Positions 25,635 through 34,581 of a DNA stretch of 64,000 bases are shown in pieces. Position 1 is the stretch's first letter. Each line of letters starts with the position of its first letter. Origin of the DNA: Candidatus Gastranaerophilales bacterium (GTDB lineage Bacteria; Cyanobacteriota; Vampirovibrionia; Gastranaerophilales; Gastranaerophilaceae); NCBI GenBank assembly GCA_900766355.1, contig CAAFVD010000009.1:1-64000 (forward strand), read 5' to 3'. The notes beneath the pieces are model-generated. The model worked only from the letters and a program-made list of their open reading frames with translations, did not search any database and had not been told where the DNA came from. Both the position numbers and the translations under genes were made by a program.

Positions 25635-26285
25635 TTACTTTTTAGCAACTGCAACTGGAGTTTTAGCAGCTACTTTCTCTTCTGAGTTCAAAGCTTTACC
25701 AATCTTACTAGCAGCTGGAGTAACTAATACTGGTGCTACGTATCTATAAATAATTGAGAATGTAAGTAATTTTTGAACAATAGGGAAACCTTTAACTCTC
25801 TTACTTAGTTTTGTAGCTTCAAGTCCCTTGTTTACATCAGAGAATTTATAACTCATTTTCTTAGTAAATTTAGCAATACTTCCATTAATTGTATATGTAC
25901 CAATAGTAGATAAAGCTGTTACTAAGAATTGGTTCAAAGCTAAAGTTCTTGCTGGTTTTTTCTCCATATTTTTGTTATTTAATGTTGTACCTGCATAAGC
26001 GGCAGTTGTAACAAAAGAACCAGCAGCTGACATGTGGTCAGTCATTCTTTCACTTTTTCCAATTTTATCAGTCAATTTATCAACTGCTTTTGAATTCATT
26101 AAAGGTGCGATAACTTTTTCTGCAATTTTTTCTTCTAATGCAGTTTCCCATTTTCCAAACTTTTTTGCACCTAAAGTTGCTCTTGTAGCTAAACTAGCGA
26201 ATGTTGAAGGTTTCTTTGGTAAACCTTTGAAAGAAGGAGTATTCATACCATAATTGTTATTCATCATAGGTGATATATTATTCAT
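25635..26285 (-). CDS. Membrane protein with N-terminal SFKG tag
   Basis: 216 residues. The start has a perfect AAAGGAGGT ribosome site inside the end of the upstream gene, and start and stop overlap (TAATG). An Asn/Met-rich N-terminus reaches the tag PSFKG (17-21). Two or three hydrophobic helices follow (about 85-105, 115-135 and 170-195), then a Lys/Ala/Val-rich tail. No known domain. It forms a two-gene unit with the 388-residue protein upstream. Function unknown. Confidence 0.7.
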   Translation of the reverse strand: MNNISPMMNNNYGMNTPSFKGLPKKPSTFASLATRATLGAKKFGKWETALEEKIAEKVIAPLMNSKAVDKLTDKIGKSERMTDHMSAAGSFVTTAAYAGTTLNNKNMEKKPARTLALNQFLVTALSTIGTYTINGSIAKFTKKMSYKFSDVNKGLEATKLSKRVKGFPIVQKLLTFSIIYRYVAPVLVTPAASKIGKALNSEEKVAAKTPVAVAKK

Positions 26286-27451
26286 TAGTTACCTCCTTTC
26301 TTTGGAGCTGATACAATATGTGATTGTATATTTGCGAATACATTACGTTTATCAGAAATTGTATTAGCTAAAATTACTGGAGTTTGAGCAACTGCTTGAG
26401 ATTTTGGAGTTGTAGCCTTAGTAACATTAGCTTGAGGTGTTGCATTAGTATTTTGAGCATTTCCACCTTTTGGAGCTTTTTTCAAACCTAAAACTTTCAA
26501 AATTGGAGGAATTGCAATAATTGTTAAATATGCTCTTGGAACAGCTAACAATGTATCTGGAATCCATTTGAATATTGTTTTAAGGTTTTCTTCTTTTTGA
26601 GCACCATTTTCTAATTCTTCTGTGATAGGTGTTTTATCTTGTTGAACGACACAACCCATCTTATCGCCTTTTTTACCAGTTATAGATCTTGAACCATCAT
26701 TATCAATTTGGTATTTACCATCTTTGGTTTTTAATACTGTTTTTGATCTTACAATACCATTTTTATCAACATATAAATTAGGGTTTTCTTGTTCGAATTT
26801 TACTTTTTCAGCCTTGAATTCTTCTATTTTTTCTAATAAACTAGCTTTTTCTTCATTTAATTTATCAATTTTACTTTGTTTTTTAGTTGTTTCAAGTTTT
26901 TTCTCAACTTCTTTTAATTTTCTTACGGCATCACCGTTTTTAATTTTTAAAGGTGACATATCTCTGAGAATTTCTGTTCCGTCTTTTCGAATCATGTTAC
27001 CTTTAGCATTTGTCATAACTCGTTGAATCTTTTTACCATTTTCCATGACTTCTTCGATACCAACAGTTGGGAATAATTTTTTAATCATTGAAGGTTTTAA
27101 ATATTTTTGTGGTTTCTTCAATACTGCACCAACTGCACCTGCAATAGGAGTCATAATAGCAAATGACCAAGCGGCACCGATTCCACCTGATGATATTGAG
27201 TGACCTGATGCGTAAGCTGCGTCTTTTTTATCTGGAGTAGTTAAGTAATTGGTTATTGGTCTTGCAAAACAACATATTGCTAATGAAAACAATGAGTTTG
27301 TTAACACTGGGTTGTCATCAGCCGCTTCACAAACCTTTCCCAAAAAATTACTTTTCATAATACGAGTCATCATATCAGGCTTTTTAACCTTCGTTGCATG
27401 AAGAACTGTATTTGGTCTGATAATAGAACTTGCTAGCTTACCGTTAATCAT
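26285..27451 (-). CDS. Multi-pass membrane protein with central coiled coil, unknown function
   Basis: 388 residues; AAGGA precedes the ATG. Hydrophobic segments lie near 48-65 and 92-112. A Lys/Glu-rich coiled coil spans about 165-220, then a small beta-rich segment with LYVDKNGIVRSKTV and TKDGKYQIDNDG repeats. Two more hydrophobic stretches follow near 295-320, and the tail is Ala/Thr/Asn/Gln-rich. No family is recognised. It is the first gene of a pair with the SFKG-tagged protein; the two probably work at the same membrane. Confidence 0.7.
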   Translation of the reverse strand: MINGKLASSIIRPNTVLHATKVKKPDMMTRIMKSNFLGKVCEAADDNPVLTNSLFSLAICCFARPITNYLTTPDKKDAAYASGHSISSGGIGAAWSFAIMTPIAGAVGAVLKKPQKYLKPSMIKKLFPTVGIEEVMENGKKIQRVMTNAKGNMIRKDGTEILRDMSPLKIKNGDAVRKLKEVEKKLETTKKQSKIDKLNEEKASLLEKIEEFKAEKVKFEQENPNLYVDKNGIVRSKTVLKTKDGKYQIDNDGSRSITGKKGDKMGCVVQQDKTPITEELENGAQKEENLKTIFKWIPDTLLAVPRAYLTIIAIPPILKVLGLKKAPKGGNAQNTNATPQANVTKATTPKSQAVAQTPVILANTISDKRNVFANIQSHIVSAPKKGGN

Positions 27452-27785
27452 TACTTATTCCTTTTTTTTGTAATTGAACTATATGGGGTATATATAATAA
27501 ATCTAGTGGTTGATATCTTAAGTCACAATACTTCTTTATGTCGACTTCTATACTTTTATTTAGATTTTGCGTTGTATGCGAACAATTCATCATAGTTTCC
27601 AATCTAAAAATTCTATAAACACTACCTTTACAATCATAATAAAAACACATAAAAATAAAATTTGTTAGTTTGTAATGAAAATGTTACAATTATTTTTTTT
27701 ATTTAATACTAAAACTTGTTACACTCTTTACAAGTTTTATTGATGATTGTATTATTATATTAATTAAGTATAGATTGGAGAAGTT

Positions 27786-29099
27786 TTGGCAGATAAATAC
27801 AAAATTCAAGGTGGCACTCAATTAAAAGGTGAAGTTAATATTGGTGGAGCAAAAAACGCTGTACTAAAACTTATGGCGGCTGCAATTCTTGCAGAAGGAG
27901 AAACTAAGATATATAACGTGCCAGAACTTACTGACGTTGGCATTATGCTAGAAGTTATTAATGGTTTAGGTATAAAAACTTCTTACGATAAAAAAGCCAA
28001 ATCTGTTTCAATTGATGCATCTAATATTACTTCTGTAACCGCAAAATATGAATATGTTAGCAAAATGAGAGCATCATTCACTATACTTGGAGCATTAGTT
28101 TCTAGATGCAAAGAGGCTATTGTGGCTCTTCCTGGAGGTTGTGCTATTGGTGAAAGACGAGTAGATTTTCACATAAAAGGTTTAGAGGCTCTAGGTGCTA
28201 AAATAAAAATAGAAAATGGTTATGTACATGCCAAAGCTCCAAAATTAGTTGGTGCTGACATTTATTTAGATATTCCATCAGTAGGTGCTACAGAAAATCT
28301 TATGCTTGCAGCAATTTTAGCTGAAGGTTCTACAAGAATCCAAAATGCAGCACAAGAACCAGAAATTATTGATTTAGCTAATTTCTTAAATACAATGGGT
28401 GCAGATATCGTTGGTGCAGGGACTTCAGAAATTATAATTAATGGAGTTAAACAATCTGACCTACACCCAATAGAATATACAACTATTCCAGATAGAATTG
28501 AGGCTGGAACATTTATGACTGCAGTTGTAGCATCTAAAGGTAAAGCTATTATTAAAAATGTTTTTCCTGCTCATTTAACATTCTTTACAGACAAGTTAAT
28601 AAAAATGGGTGCTAGTATAAAGCTTATTGAACCAACTGCAATAGAAGTTTCTTGTAAGAATAGACTAAATTCTTTAAATTTTGTCACTCAACCATATCCA
28701 GGATTCCCAACAGATTTACAATCTATGGCAATGGCACTTTTAACAACTGCTAACGGTGTTGGTATTATTACAGAAAGTTTATACGAAAACAGATTTATGC
28801 AAGTTCCACATTTATTAAGAATGGGAGCAGATATTCATCAAGATAGAAACCATGCAATTATAAAAGGTGTAAAAAAACTTACTGGTGCTACTGTTTCAGC
28901 AAGCGATTTAAGAGCTGGTGCATCTTTAGTTGTTGCAGCTATTATGGCTGATGGTACATCTATAATTGAAAACCTACATCATATTGATAGAGGTTACGAA
29001 AACTTTGATACTAAGCTAAGAGCTCTTGGTGCAAATATTATTAGATATAATGACGAAACAGAAGAAGCGAAAGGATTACAAAATGAGTCCCGTGTATAA
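27786..29099 (+). CDS. murA: UDP-N-acetylglucosamine 1-carboxyvinyltransferase
   Basis: 437 residues from a TTG with GGAGAAG just upstream. N-terminal GGTQLKGEVNIGGAKNA and the catalytic loop LPGGCAIGERRVDFH, which keeps the Cys attacked by fosfomycin, identify MurA. The C-terminal half repeats the inverse alpha/beta barrel and has SDLRAGASLVVAA. It catalyses the first committed step of peptidoglycan synthesis. Its 3' end overlaps the next small gene by 17 nt. Confidence 0.97.
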   Translation: MADKYKIQGGTQLKGEVNIGGAKNAVLKLMAAAILAEGETKIYNVPELTDVGIMLEVINGLGIKTSYDKKAKSVSIDASNITSVTAKYEYVSKMRASFTILGALVSRCKEAIVALPGGCAIGERRVDFHIKGLEALGAKIKIENGYVHAKAPKLVGADIYLDIPSVGATENLMLAAILAEGSTRIQNAAQEPEIIDLANFLNTMGADIVGAGTSEIIINGVKQSDLHPIEYTTIPDRIEAGTFMTAVVASKGKAIIKNVFPAHLTFFTDKLIKMGASIKLIEPTAIEVSCKNRLNSLNFVTQPYPGFPTDLQSMAMALLTTANGVGIITESLYENRFMQVPHLLRMGADIHQDRNHAIIKGVKKLTGATVSASDLRAGASLVVAAIMADGTSIIENLHHIDRGYENFDTKLRALGANIIRYNDETEEAKGLQNESRV

Positions 29100-29415
29100 A
29101 AGATGGTATGACCATGATCCAAAGCTTTTAGAAGTTATTGAACTTTTGAAGAATTATCAAGATGAATTGATGGAGCAAGCTGAATTATTTCTTCAAAAAT
29201 TAGAAGAACAGGTTTCTAAAGAGGCTATTGACAGATTTTATGAATTAGTAAAACCTATTAATGGTTGTCGATGGTATGACAAAAACCCTACAATCTCAAA
29301 AACTGTTGAAATTTTGAGGGTTGTACCTCCTGAAGTCCAAAAAGCTTGTGCAGAAAAATTTATTTCTACACTAAAAGAAATGGGAATTGATTACGAAAGT
29401 CAAAACCGAAAATAA
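29083..29415 (+). CDS. Small protein made of two copies of an RWYD repeat
   Basis: 110 residues from the ATG at 29083, which has AAAGGA upstream and lies inside the 3' end of murA. The sequence is an internal duplication: RWYDHDP (7-13) and RWYDKNP (63-69), each followed by a helix with a VExL...AExF pattern. The period is about 56 residues. There is no known domain. It is overlapped by mfd at the TAATG junction, so it is translated as part of a murA-mfd operon. Function unknown. Confidence 0.75.
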   Translation: MSPVYKRWYDHDPKLLEVIELLKNYQDELMEQAELFLQKLEEQVSKEAIDRFYELVKPINGCRWYDKNPTISKTVEILRVVPPEVQKACAEKFISTLKEMGIDYESQNRK

Positions 29416-32400
29416 TGTCTATTAATTCAATTTCTGAATTTAATACTAATATAAAAAACTCAAAATCGTTTGTTGTAACAGGTTTAACAACTTTTTTGAG
29501 ATTATTTTTGTTGAATGAAATTGTAAAAACAGGTAAAAAGGTTCTTTTCATAACCTCAACAGAACAAACAGCAATAAAGTATCAAAGCGATTTGAATTCT
29601 TTTTTCAAACAAGAATCAACAATTTTTCCGTATCAAAATTCATCAATGTATGAACTTATACCTTCTAACATTTATGACTATTCTTCTCAAGTAAATCTTC
29701 TTTTGAATCACAAAGATGTCATGATAGTACCTGTGAAGGCTTTGTTAGAAAAGTTCCCGTCTAAGAGTTTTTATGTAAATAACAAGTTTAATTTAAAAAT
29801 TGGAGATAATATTTCTCAAAAAGAACTGTTAGAAAAGCTTACAAATCTCGGTTATAAACGCTCTACTATGGTTAATGATATTTCTGAATTCAGTATAAGA
29901 GGAGATATCGCCGATATTTATACATTAAAAGAAACCCCTGTCAGAATTGAGTTTTGGGGTGATGAAATAGTTGATATAAGATTTTTTGACAGAGAAACTC
30001 AAAAATCTATAGAAAAAATTAAAGAGATTGATATTTTACCTGTATATAAATTTATCTTGCCTGAAAAAGCACCGGAAGATTTGCCAAAAGAATTGCTGGA
30101 CAAGTTTACGGAAGAACGATATTTTGAAGGGATTGAAGTTTATCAAAGTTATTTTAATAATGATTTTGAAACTATATTTGATTATTTCAGCGAATATGTT
30201 TTGGTGTTTGATGAGAAATCTGAGATTTCATCAAAATATCAATTTATTGAAGAAAATTATAATACACAGATTGAAGAAAACATCAGAACAGAATTAATTT
30301 CACCGTTAAAAGACATAAATCACATTTCGTACAATGATTTTATGTCAAAAGTTGTTCGATTCCCGAGAGTTGAATTTAACAATTTTATAGATAGCGAATT
30401 TGATGAAGTTCTTGATTTTAACGCACAAGTAATCAAAAATTTTAATGCAAACATAGAAGAAATTGCGAATTTTATAAAAAAACATGCCGGCTATAAAATA
30501 GTTATAGCGACCGATTATCAAGAACGAGTCAAAGAAATTCTTGCTCAGTACGATATTTTTGATGTTGAATATGCAAATAATATTTCAGCAAACGGCACGC
30601 TTGTAGAGGATTTGAAGTACCTAATAATTACGGATAGAGAACTTTTTAACAAACGAAACAAAGAAGTTACATCTACAAAACGAACTTCTTATAAAGAGAA
30701 GGCTGAATATATTGAAAGTATCAATGATATAAAAGAAGGCGAGTATGTTGTACACTCGGTCCATGGGGTTGGGATATATTTGGGGCTTACTCAACAAGAG
30801 CTGGACGGACAACTAAAAGATTATTTAACAATAGAATATGCCCAAAAAGACAGATTACATATCCCCGCAGAACAGATTAACTTGTTATGCCGATATCGTG
30901 GGGCTGGTGCAGCAAAACCTAAACTTTCAAGAATGGGTGGCTCAGATTGGGAAAAAACCAAATCAAAAGTAAAAAAAGAAGTTGAAAAAGTCGCATACGA
31001 TTTATTACGCTTGTATGCAAGACGTCAAATGCAAGAAGGTATAGCTTTTGACCCAGATACTTCATGGCAATTAGAAATGGAAGATGCCTTTGAATATACT
31101 GAAACTCCTGACCAAATGAAAGCAATAAATGACATAAAAGCAGATATGGAATCAACAAACCCTATGGATAGATTAATTTGTGGTGATGTTGGGTTTGGTA
31201 AAACAGAAGTTGCTATGCGAGGTATATTTAAGGCTGTAGCATCAGGAAAACAAGTCGCAGTAATAGTTCCTACAACTATATTGGCTCTACAACATTATCA
31301 AACCATTTCGGAAAGGTTTAAACCTTATGGCATAAATGTTGAATTATTATGCAGATTTAGAACTCCAAAAGAGCAAAAAGAAACCTTAAAAAATATGGCA
31401 CTTGGAAGTTGTGATGTTGTTGTTGGTACTCATAGACTTTTACAAGATGGCATTATGTTCAAAGATTTGGGACTCCTTGTAATTGATGAAGAACATAGAT
31501 TCGGAGTAAAACATAAAGAAAAATTGAAACAGTTCAGAGAAAACATTGATATTATTTCAATGTCCGCCACTCCTATACCTCGAACATTATACATGTCTTT
31601 ATCAGGAATCAAGGATATGTCTGTTATTAATACTCCACCTAAAAACAGACTTCCTATCAGAACTTTTGTCGGCACTTATAACGATAATGTCGTAAAAAAT
31701 GCTATTGTTCACGAACTAGATAGAGATGGACAAGTTTATTATTTATACAACAGAGTTGAAACTATTGAGGAATTTCGACTAAAACTAAAAGAACTTGTTC
31801 CAAACGCAAGAATTGCCGTTGGTCATGCTAAACTGTCAGAGAAAGAGCTGGAAGAAGTTATTGTAGGATTTGCAAACCATGACTATGATGTTCTTTTATG
31901 CACAACGATTATTGAAAACGGTTTGGATATTCCTAACGCAAATACAATGATAATTCATGATGCTGATAAATTTGGATTAGCTCAATTATACCAATTAAGA
32001 GGTCGTGTAGGGCGTTCTGAGCGTCAGGCATATTGTTATTGTTTGTATAAAGCAGGTAAAAATATAACAAAAGATGCTCTGCAAAGATTAAACGCAATAA
32101 AAGAATTTACAACATTAGGTAGCGGATATCAAATTGCAATGCGAGATGTTGAGATTAGAGGTGTAGGAAACATTCTTGGAACAAAACAACATGGACACAT
32201 GGTGAATGTAGGTTTCGACACGTATTGTCAATTATTAGAAGAAACTGTGAATGAGTTAAAAGGAGAGGTTGTAAAAACAAAACCACCTGCAATTGTAGAT
32301 ATCAATGTAACTGCCTTTATACCAGAGGATTGGGTTGGTTCAAAAGAACAAAAAATGGTAGAGTATAAGCGTTTGGCAGATGTCCATAACGAAACAGAAT

Positions 32401-32771
32401 TGAATTATATTGTTTCGGAATGGAAAGACAGATTCTCCAAAATTCCTGAAGAAGTTGATAACCTTATTAAACTTGTTCAAATTAGACTAATGGCAACCAA
32501 AGTAGGGGTAACATTAATTAGAGAGTCCATGGATAATATAAGAGTTTATACTCCGTTTACAAAAGAAGAATGGAGAATATTACAACTAAAACTCCCTAAA
32601 AATATAATCAAAAATATTCAATGGACAATTGCACCAAAAACGTGTGAAGATGCAACATCTATTCTATTAATAAATAATTCTGTTATGAAGTTTAGTGAAC
32701 TATTTAACATGCTTTATGATTTGTTCTATGATATAGATAAAATTAGTTATGAATACGAAACAAGAGGATAA
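29415..32771 (+). CDS. mfd: Transcription-repair coupling factor
   Basis: 1118 residues. An N-terminal UvrB-homology region (about 1-340) is followed by the RNA-polymerase-interacting domain with YVVHSVHGVGIYLG and the RecG-like translocase: Walker A GDVGFGKTE, DEEHRFG and QLRGRVGRS. The TRCF C-terminal domain ends the protein. It displaces stalled RNA polymerase and recruits UvrA. It is coupled to the RWYD protein upstream, and the foldase gene follows 4 nt after its stop. Confidence 0.97.
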   Translation: MSINSISEFNTNIKNSKSFVVTGLTTFLRLFLLNEIVKTGKKVLFITSTEQTAIKYQSDLNSFFKQESTIFPYQNSSMYELIPSNIYDYSSQVNLLLNHKDVMIVPVKALLEKFPSKSFYVNNKFNLKIGDNISQKELLEKLTNLGYKRSTMVNDISEFSIRGDIADIYTLKETPVRIEFWGDEIVDIRFFDRETQKSIEKIKEIDILPVYKFILPEKAPEDLPKELLDKFTEERYFEGIEVYQSYFNNDFETIFDYFSEYVLVFDEKSEISSKYQFIEENYNTQIEENIRTELISPLKDINHISYNDFMSKVVRFPRVEFNNFIDSEFDEVLDFNAQVIKNFNANIEEIANFIKKHAGYKIVIATDYQERVKEILAQYDIFDVEYANNISANGTLVEDLKYLIITDRELFNKRNKEVTSTKRTSYKEKAEYIESINDIKEGEYVVHSVHGVGIYLGLTQQELDGQLKDYLTIEYAQKDRLHIPAEQINLLCRYRGAGAAKPKLSRMGGSDWEKTKSKVKKEVEKVAYDLLRLYARRQMQEGIAFDPDTSWQLEMEDAFEYTETPDQMKAINDIKADMESTNPMDRLICGDVGFGKTEVAMRGIFKAVASGKQVAVIVPTTILALQHYQTISERFKPYGINVELLCRFRTPKEQKETLKNMALGSCDVVVGTHRLLQDGIMFKDLGLLVIDEEHRFGVKHKEKLKQFRENIDIISMSATPIPRTLYMSLSGIKDMSVINTPPKNRLPIRTFVGTYNDNVVKNAIVHELDRDGQVYYLYNRVETIEEFRLKLKELVPNARIAVGHAKLSEKELEEVIVGFANHDYDVLLCTTIIENGLDIPNANTMIIHDADKFGLAQLYQLRGRVGRSERQAYCYCLYKAGKNITKDALQRLNAIKEFTTLGSGYQIAMRDVEIRGVGNILGTKQHGHMVNVGFDTYCQLLEETVNELKGEVVKTKPPAIVDINVTAFIPEDWVGSKEQKMVEYKRLADVHNETELNYIVSEWKDRFSKIPEEVDNLIKLVQIRLMATKVGVTLIRESMDNIRVYTPFTKEEWRILQLKLPKNIIKNIQWTIAPKTCEDATSILLINNSVMKFSELFNMLYDLFYDIDKISYEYETRG

Positions 32772-32775
32772 TTTA

Positions 32776-33921
32776 ATGAAAAGAGTTTTATTAACTGCAT
32801 TAGCATCAATGTTATTATTAACAGGCTGTGTAACTAGTAAAGATACGATTATAAAAGTAAATAATCAACCTATTACACAGACAGAATTCAACAAAGAATT
32901 TAAAAAGGTTTCAAGCGATGGCATGCTTGCACAAATGAATATTCAAATTCCACAAGATGATAATAACTTTATGTACTTGATGCTAAAAGATAAAATTGTA
33001 AACGAGTTAATCGTAAAATCTCTTATTAATCAAGCTATAAAAGAACGTCACATAAAAGTTACCAAAGCTGATATGGATAACGAAATAAAAATAATGATTG
33101 ATAAAGTTGGTTCTAAAGAACAATTTAATGAGATTCTTAAACGTAACGGTGTTTCAAACGAACAATTTATGAAAGATTTGAAAGAAGAAGTAAAAGTTAA
33201 AAAACTTGTTAATATGATAGAAAATGTAAAAATTTCAGATAAAGAAGCTCAAATTTTCTATAACAAAAACCAAAAGAAATTTACTTATCCAGATAAAGTT
33301 AGAGCATCTCATATCTTGATTATGGCAAACCCAATGGAATTGGAACGTCAAATCAAGTCTAAACCTGAAAATAAAGAACTTTCAGAAGAAATCGTTAAAC
33401 AAAAAGTAGCTGCCGAAATGCAAGCTAGATATCAAAAAGCTCAACAAATTGAAACATCTTTGAAAAATCTTCCAGATAATTTTGAAAAAGTTGCAAGAGA
33501 AAAATCTGATGACGTAGCTTCTGCTAAAAATGGTGGAGATTTAGGTTTCTTTGCAAAGTCTGATATGGTTGAACCTTTCTCTAAACAAGCTTTTGCACAA
33601 CAACCAAATACAATTAGTCCTGTAATCCAAACACCTTATGGATTCCATATTATAAAAGTTACAGATAGAATGGCCGCTGGAAAAGAACCATTTGTAAAAG
33701 TTAAAGAACAAATCAAATTGTACTTGCAAGCCCAAAAACAAATGGATATTTTAGAAAAATTATTAACTCAATTAAAATCAAGTGCTAAGATTGAATATGT
33801 AAACGAAAGCTATAATCCTGTAAATATCCAAGCTAAATTAAAAGAAATGGCTAAACAAAAACAACAAGCTGCAGAAGCTGTTAATCCTGAAAAATTTCCA
33901 GCTGGCGCAGTAAAGAAATAA
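32776..33921 (+). CDS. PrsA/SurA-like parvulin foldase lipoprotein
   Basis: 381 residues from the ATG at 32776, with AGAGG upstream, 4 nt after mfd. The signal peptide ends in the lipobox LLLTGC (about residues 12-17). A SurA_N-like helical chaperone part (about 20-150) precedes a parvulin domain with RASHILI, GGDLGFF and TPYGFHIIKV. The C-terminus is Gln/Lys/Ala-rich. It is expected on the periplasmic side of a membrane, catalysing prolyl isomerisation and holding outer-membrane or secreted proteins. The parvulin loop contains a longer helical insert than usual. Confidence 0.9.
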   Translation: MKRVLLTALASMLLLTGCVTSKDTIIKVNNQPITQTEFNKEFKKVSSDGMLAQMNIQIPQDDNNFMYLMLKDKIVNELIVKSLINQAIKERHIKVTKADMDNEIKIMIDKVGSKEQFNEILKRNGVSNEQFMKDLKEEVKVKKLVNMIENVKISDKEAQIFYNKNQKKFTYPDKVRASHILIMANPMELERQIKSKPENKELSEEIVKQKVAAEMQARYQKAQQIETSLKNLPDNFEKVAREKSDDVASAKNGGDLGFFAKSDMVEPFSKQAFAQQPNTISPVIQTPYGFHIIKVTDRMAAGKEPFVKVKEQIKLYLQAQKQMDILEKLLTQLKSSAKIEYVNESYNPVNIQAKLKEMAKQKQQAAEAVNPEKFPAGAVKK

Positions 33922-33939
33922 AGAATACAGAAATTCCAA

Positions 33940-34578
33940 ATGCAAATACTAAAACAAACAAAAACTAATAATAAGAATGAACTCCTGTTACTTGGGGGTT
34001 CATTCTCTAATAATCCGATTCTTGTTGTCGGAGTTGTTCATGGTGATGAACCTCAAGGCGAAGATTTGATAAACAGATATTTGGCAGCTAACGAGTCAGG
34101 CATGTTATTTATACCTTCACTTAATCCTGATGGTAAAGAATTAGGAACAAGGACAAATTCAAATTGTGTGGATATAAATAGGAATTTTCCAACAAAGAAT
34201 TGGGAATTAACAAAAAAAGACAATTATTTTGGAGGAGAATCTCCTGCAAGTGAGATTGAAACAAGATTCTTGATAAATGTTATCGAAGAGTATAAACCTA
34301 AGTTAATCCTAACATTGCACACTCCATACAAAATTGTAAACTATGATGGGCCCGCAAAAGAAGTTTCTGAAAAAATATCAGAAATAATAAGCTATCCTGT
34401 AGAAGAAAGCATTGGCTATCCAACCCCAGGGAGTTTCGGGACTTATGCGGGAGTAGAGAAAAATATTCCGACAATTACTTTGGAAATGGACGAAGAAGAA
34501 GATATTAATTCTCTTTATCCTAAAGTTAAAAAGATTTTTGAATATTTAGAAGGAATAAATAGTAGCTTAACTCATTAA
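33940..34578 (+). CDS. M14-family zinc peptidase (murein-peptide amidase-like)
   Basis: 212 residues. Zinc ligands are in HGDEPQGE (H, E) and TLHTP (H); a catalytic Glu is in TITLEMDEEED. NRNFP and a Asn-Arg pair for substrate carboxylate binding are present. This pattern fits the MpaA-like group that removes mDAP from murein tripeptides, but it is shorter than E. coli MpaA. No signal peptide, so it is cytoplasmic, as expected for cell-wall recycling. It lies 18 nt after the foldase, without a clear ribosome site. Confidence 0.8.
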   Translation: MQILKQTKTNNKNELLLLGGSFSNNPILVVGVVHGDEPQGEDLINRYLAANESGMLFIPSLNPDGKELGTRTNSNCVDINRNFPTKNWELTKKDNYFGGESPASEIETRFLINVIEEYKPKLILTLHTPYKIVNYDGPAKEVSEKISEIISYPVEESIGYPTPGSFGTYAGVEKNIPTITLEMDEEEDINSLYPKVKKIFEYLEGINSSLTH

Positions 34579-34581
34579 AAA

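Noticed and set aside
27444..27650. 68-codon minus-strand frame just upstream of the 388-residue membrane protein
   Set aside because: It overlaps the start of the membrane protein gene, has no ribosome site and begins next to a poly-A stretch. It was not supported enough to call.
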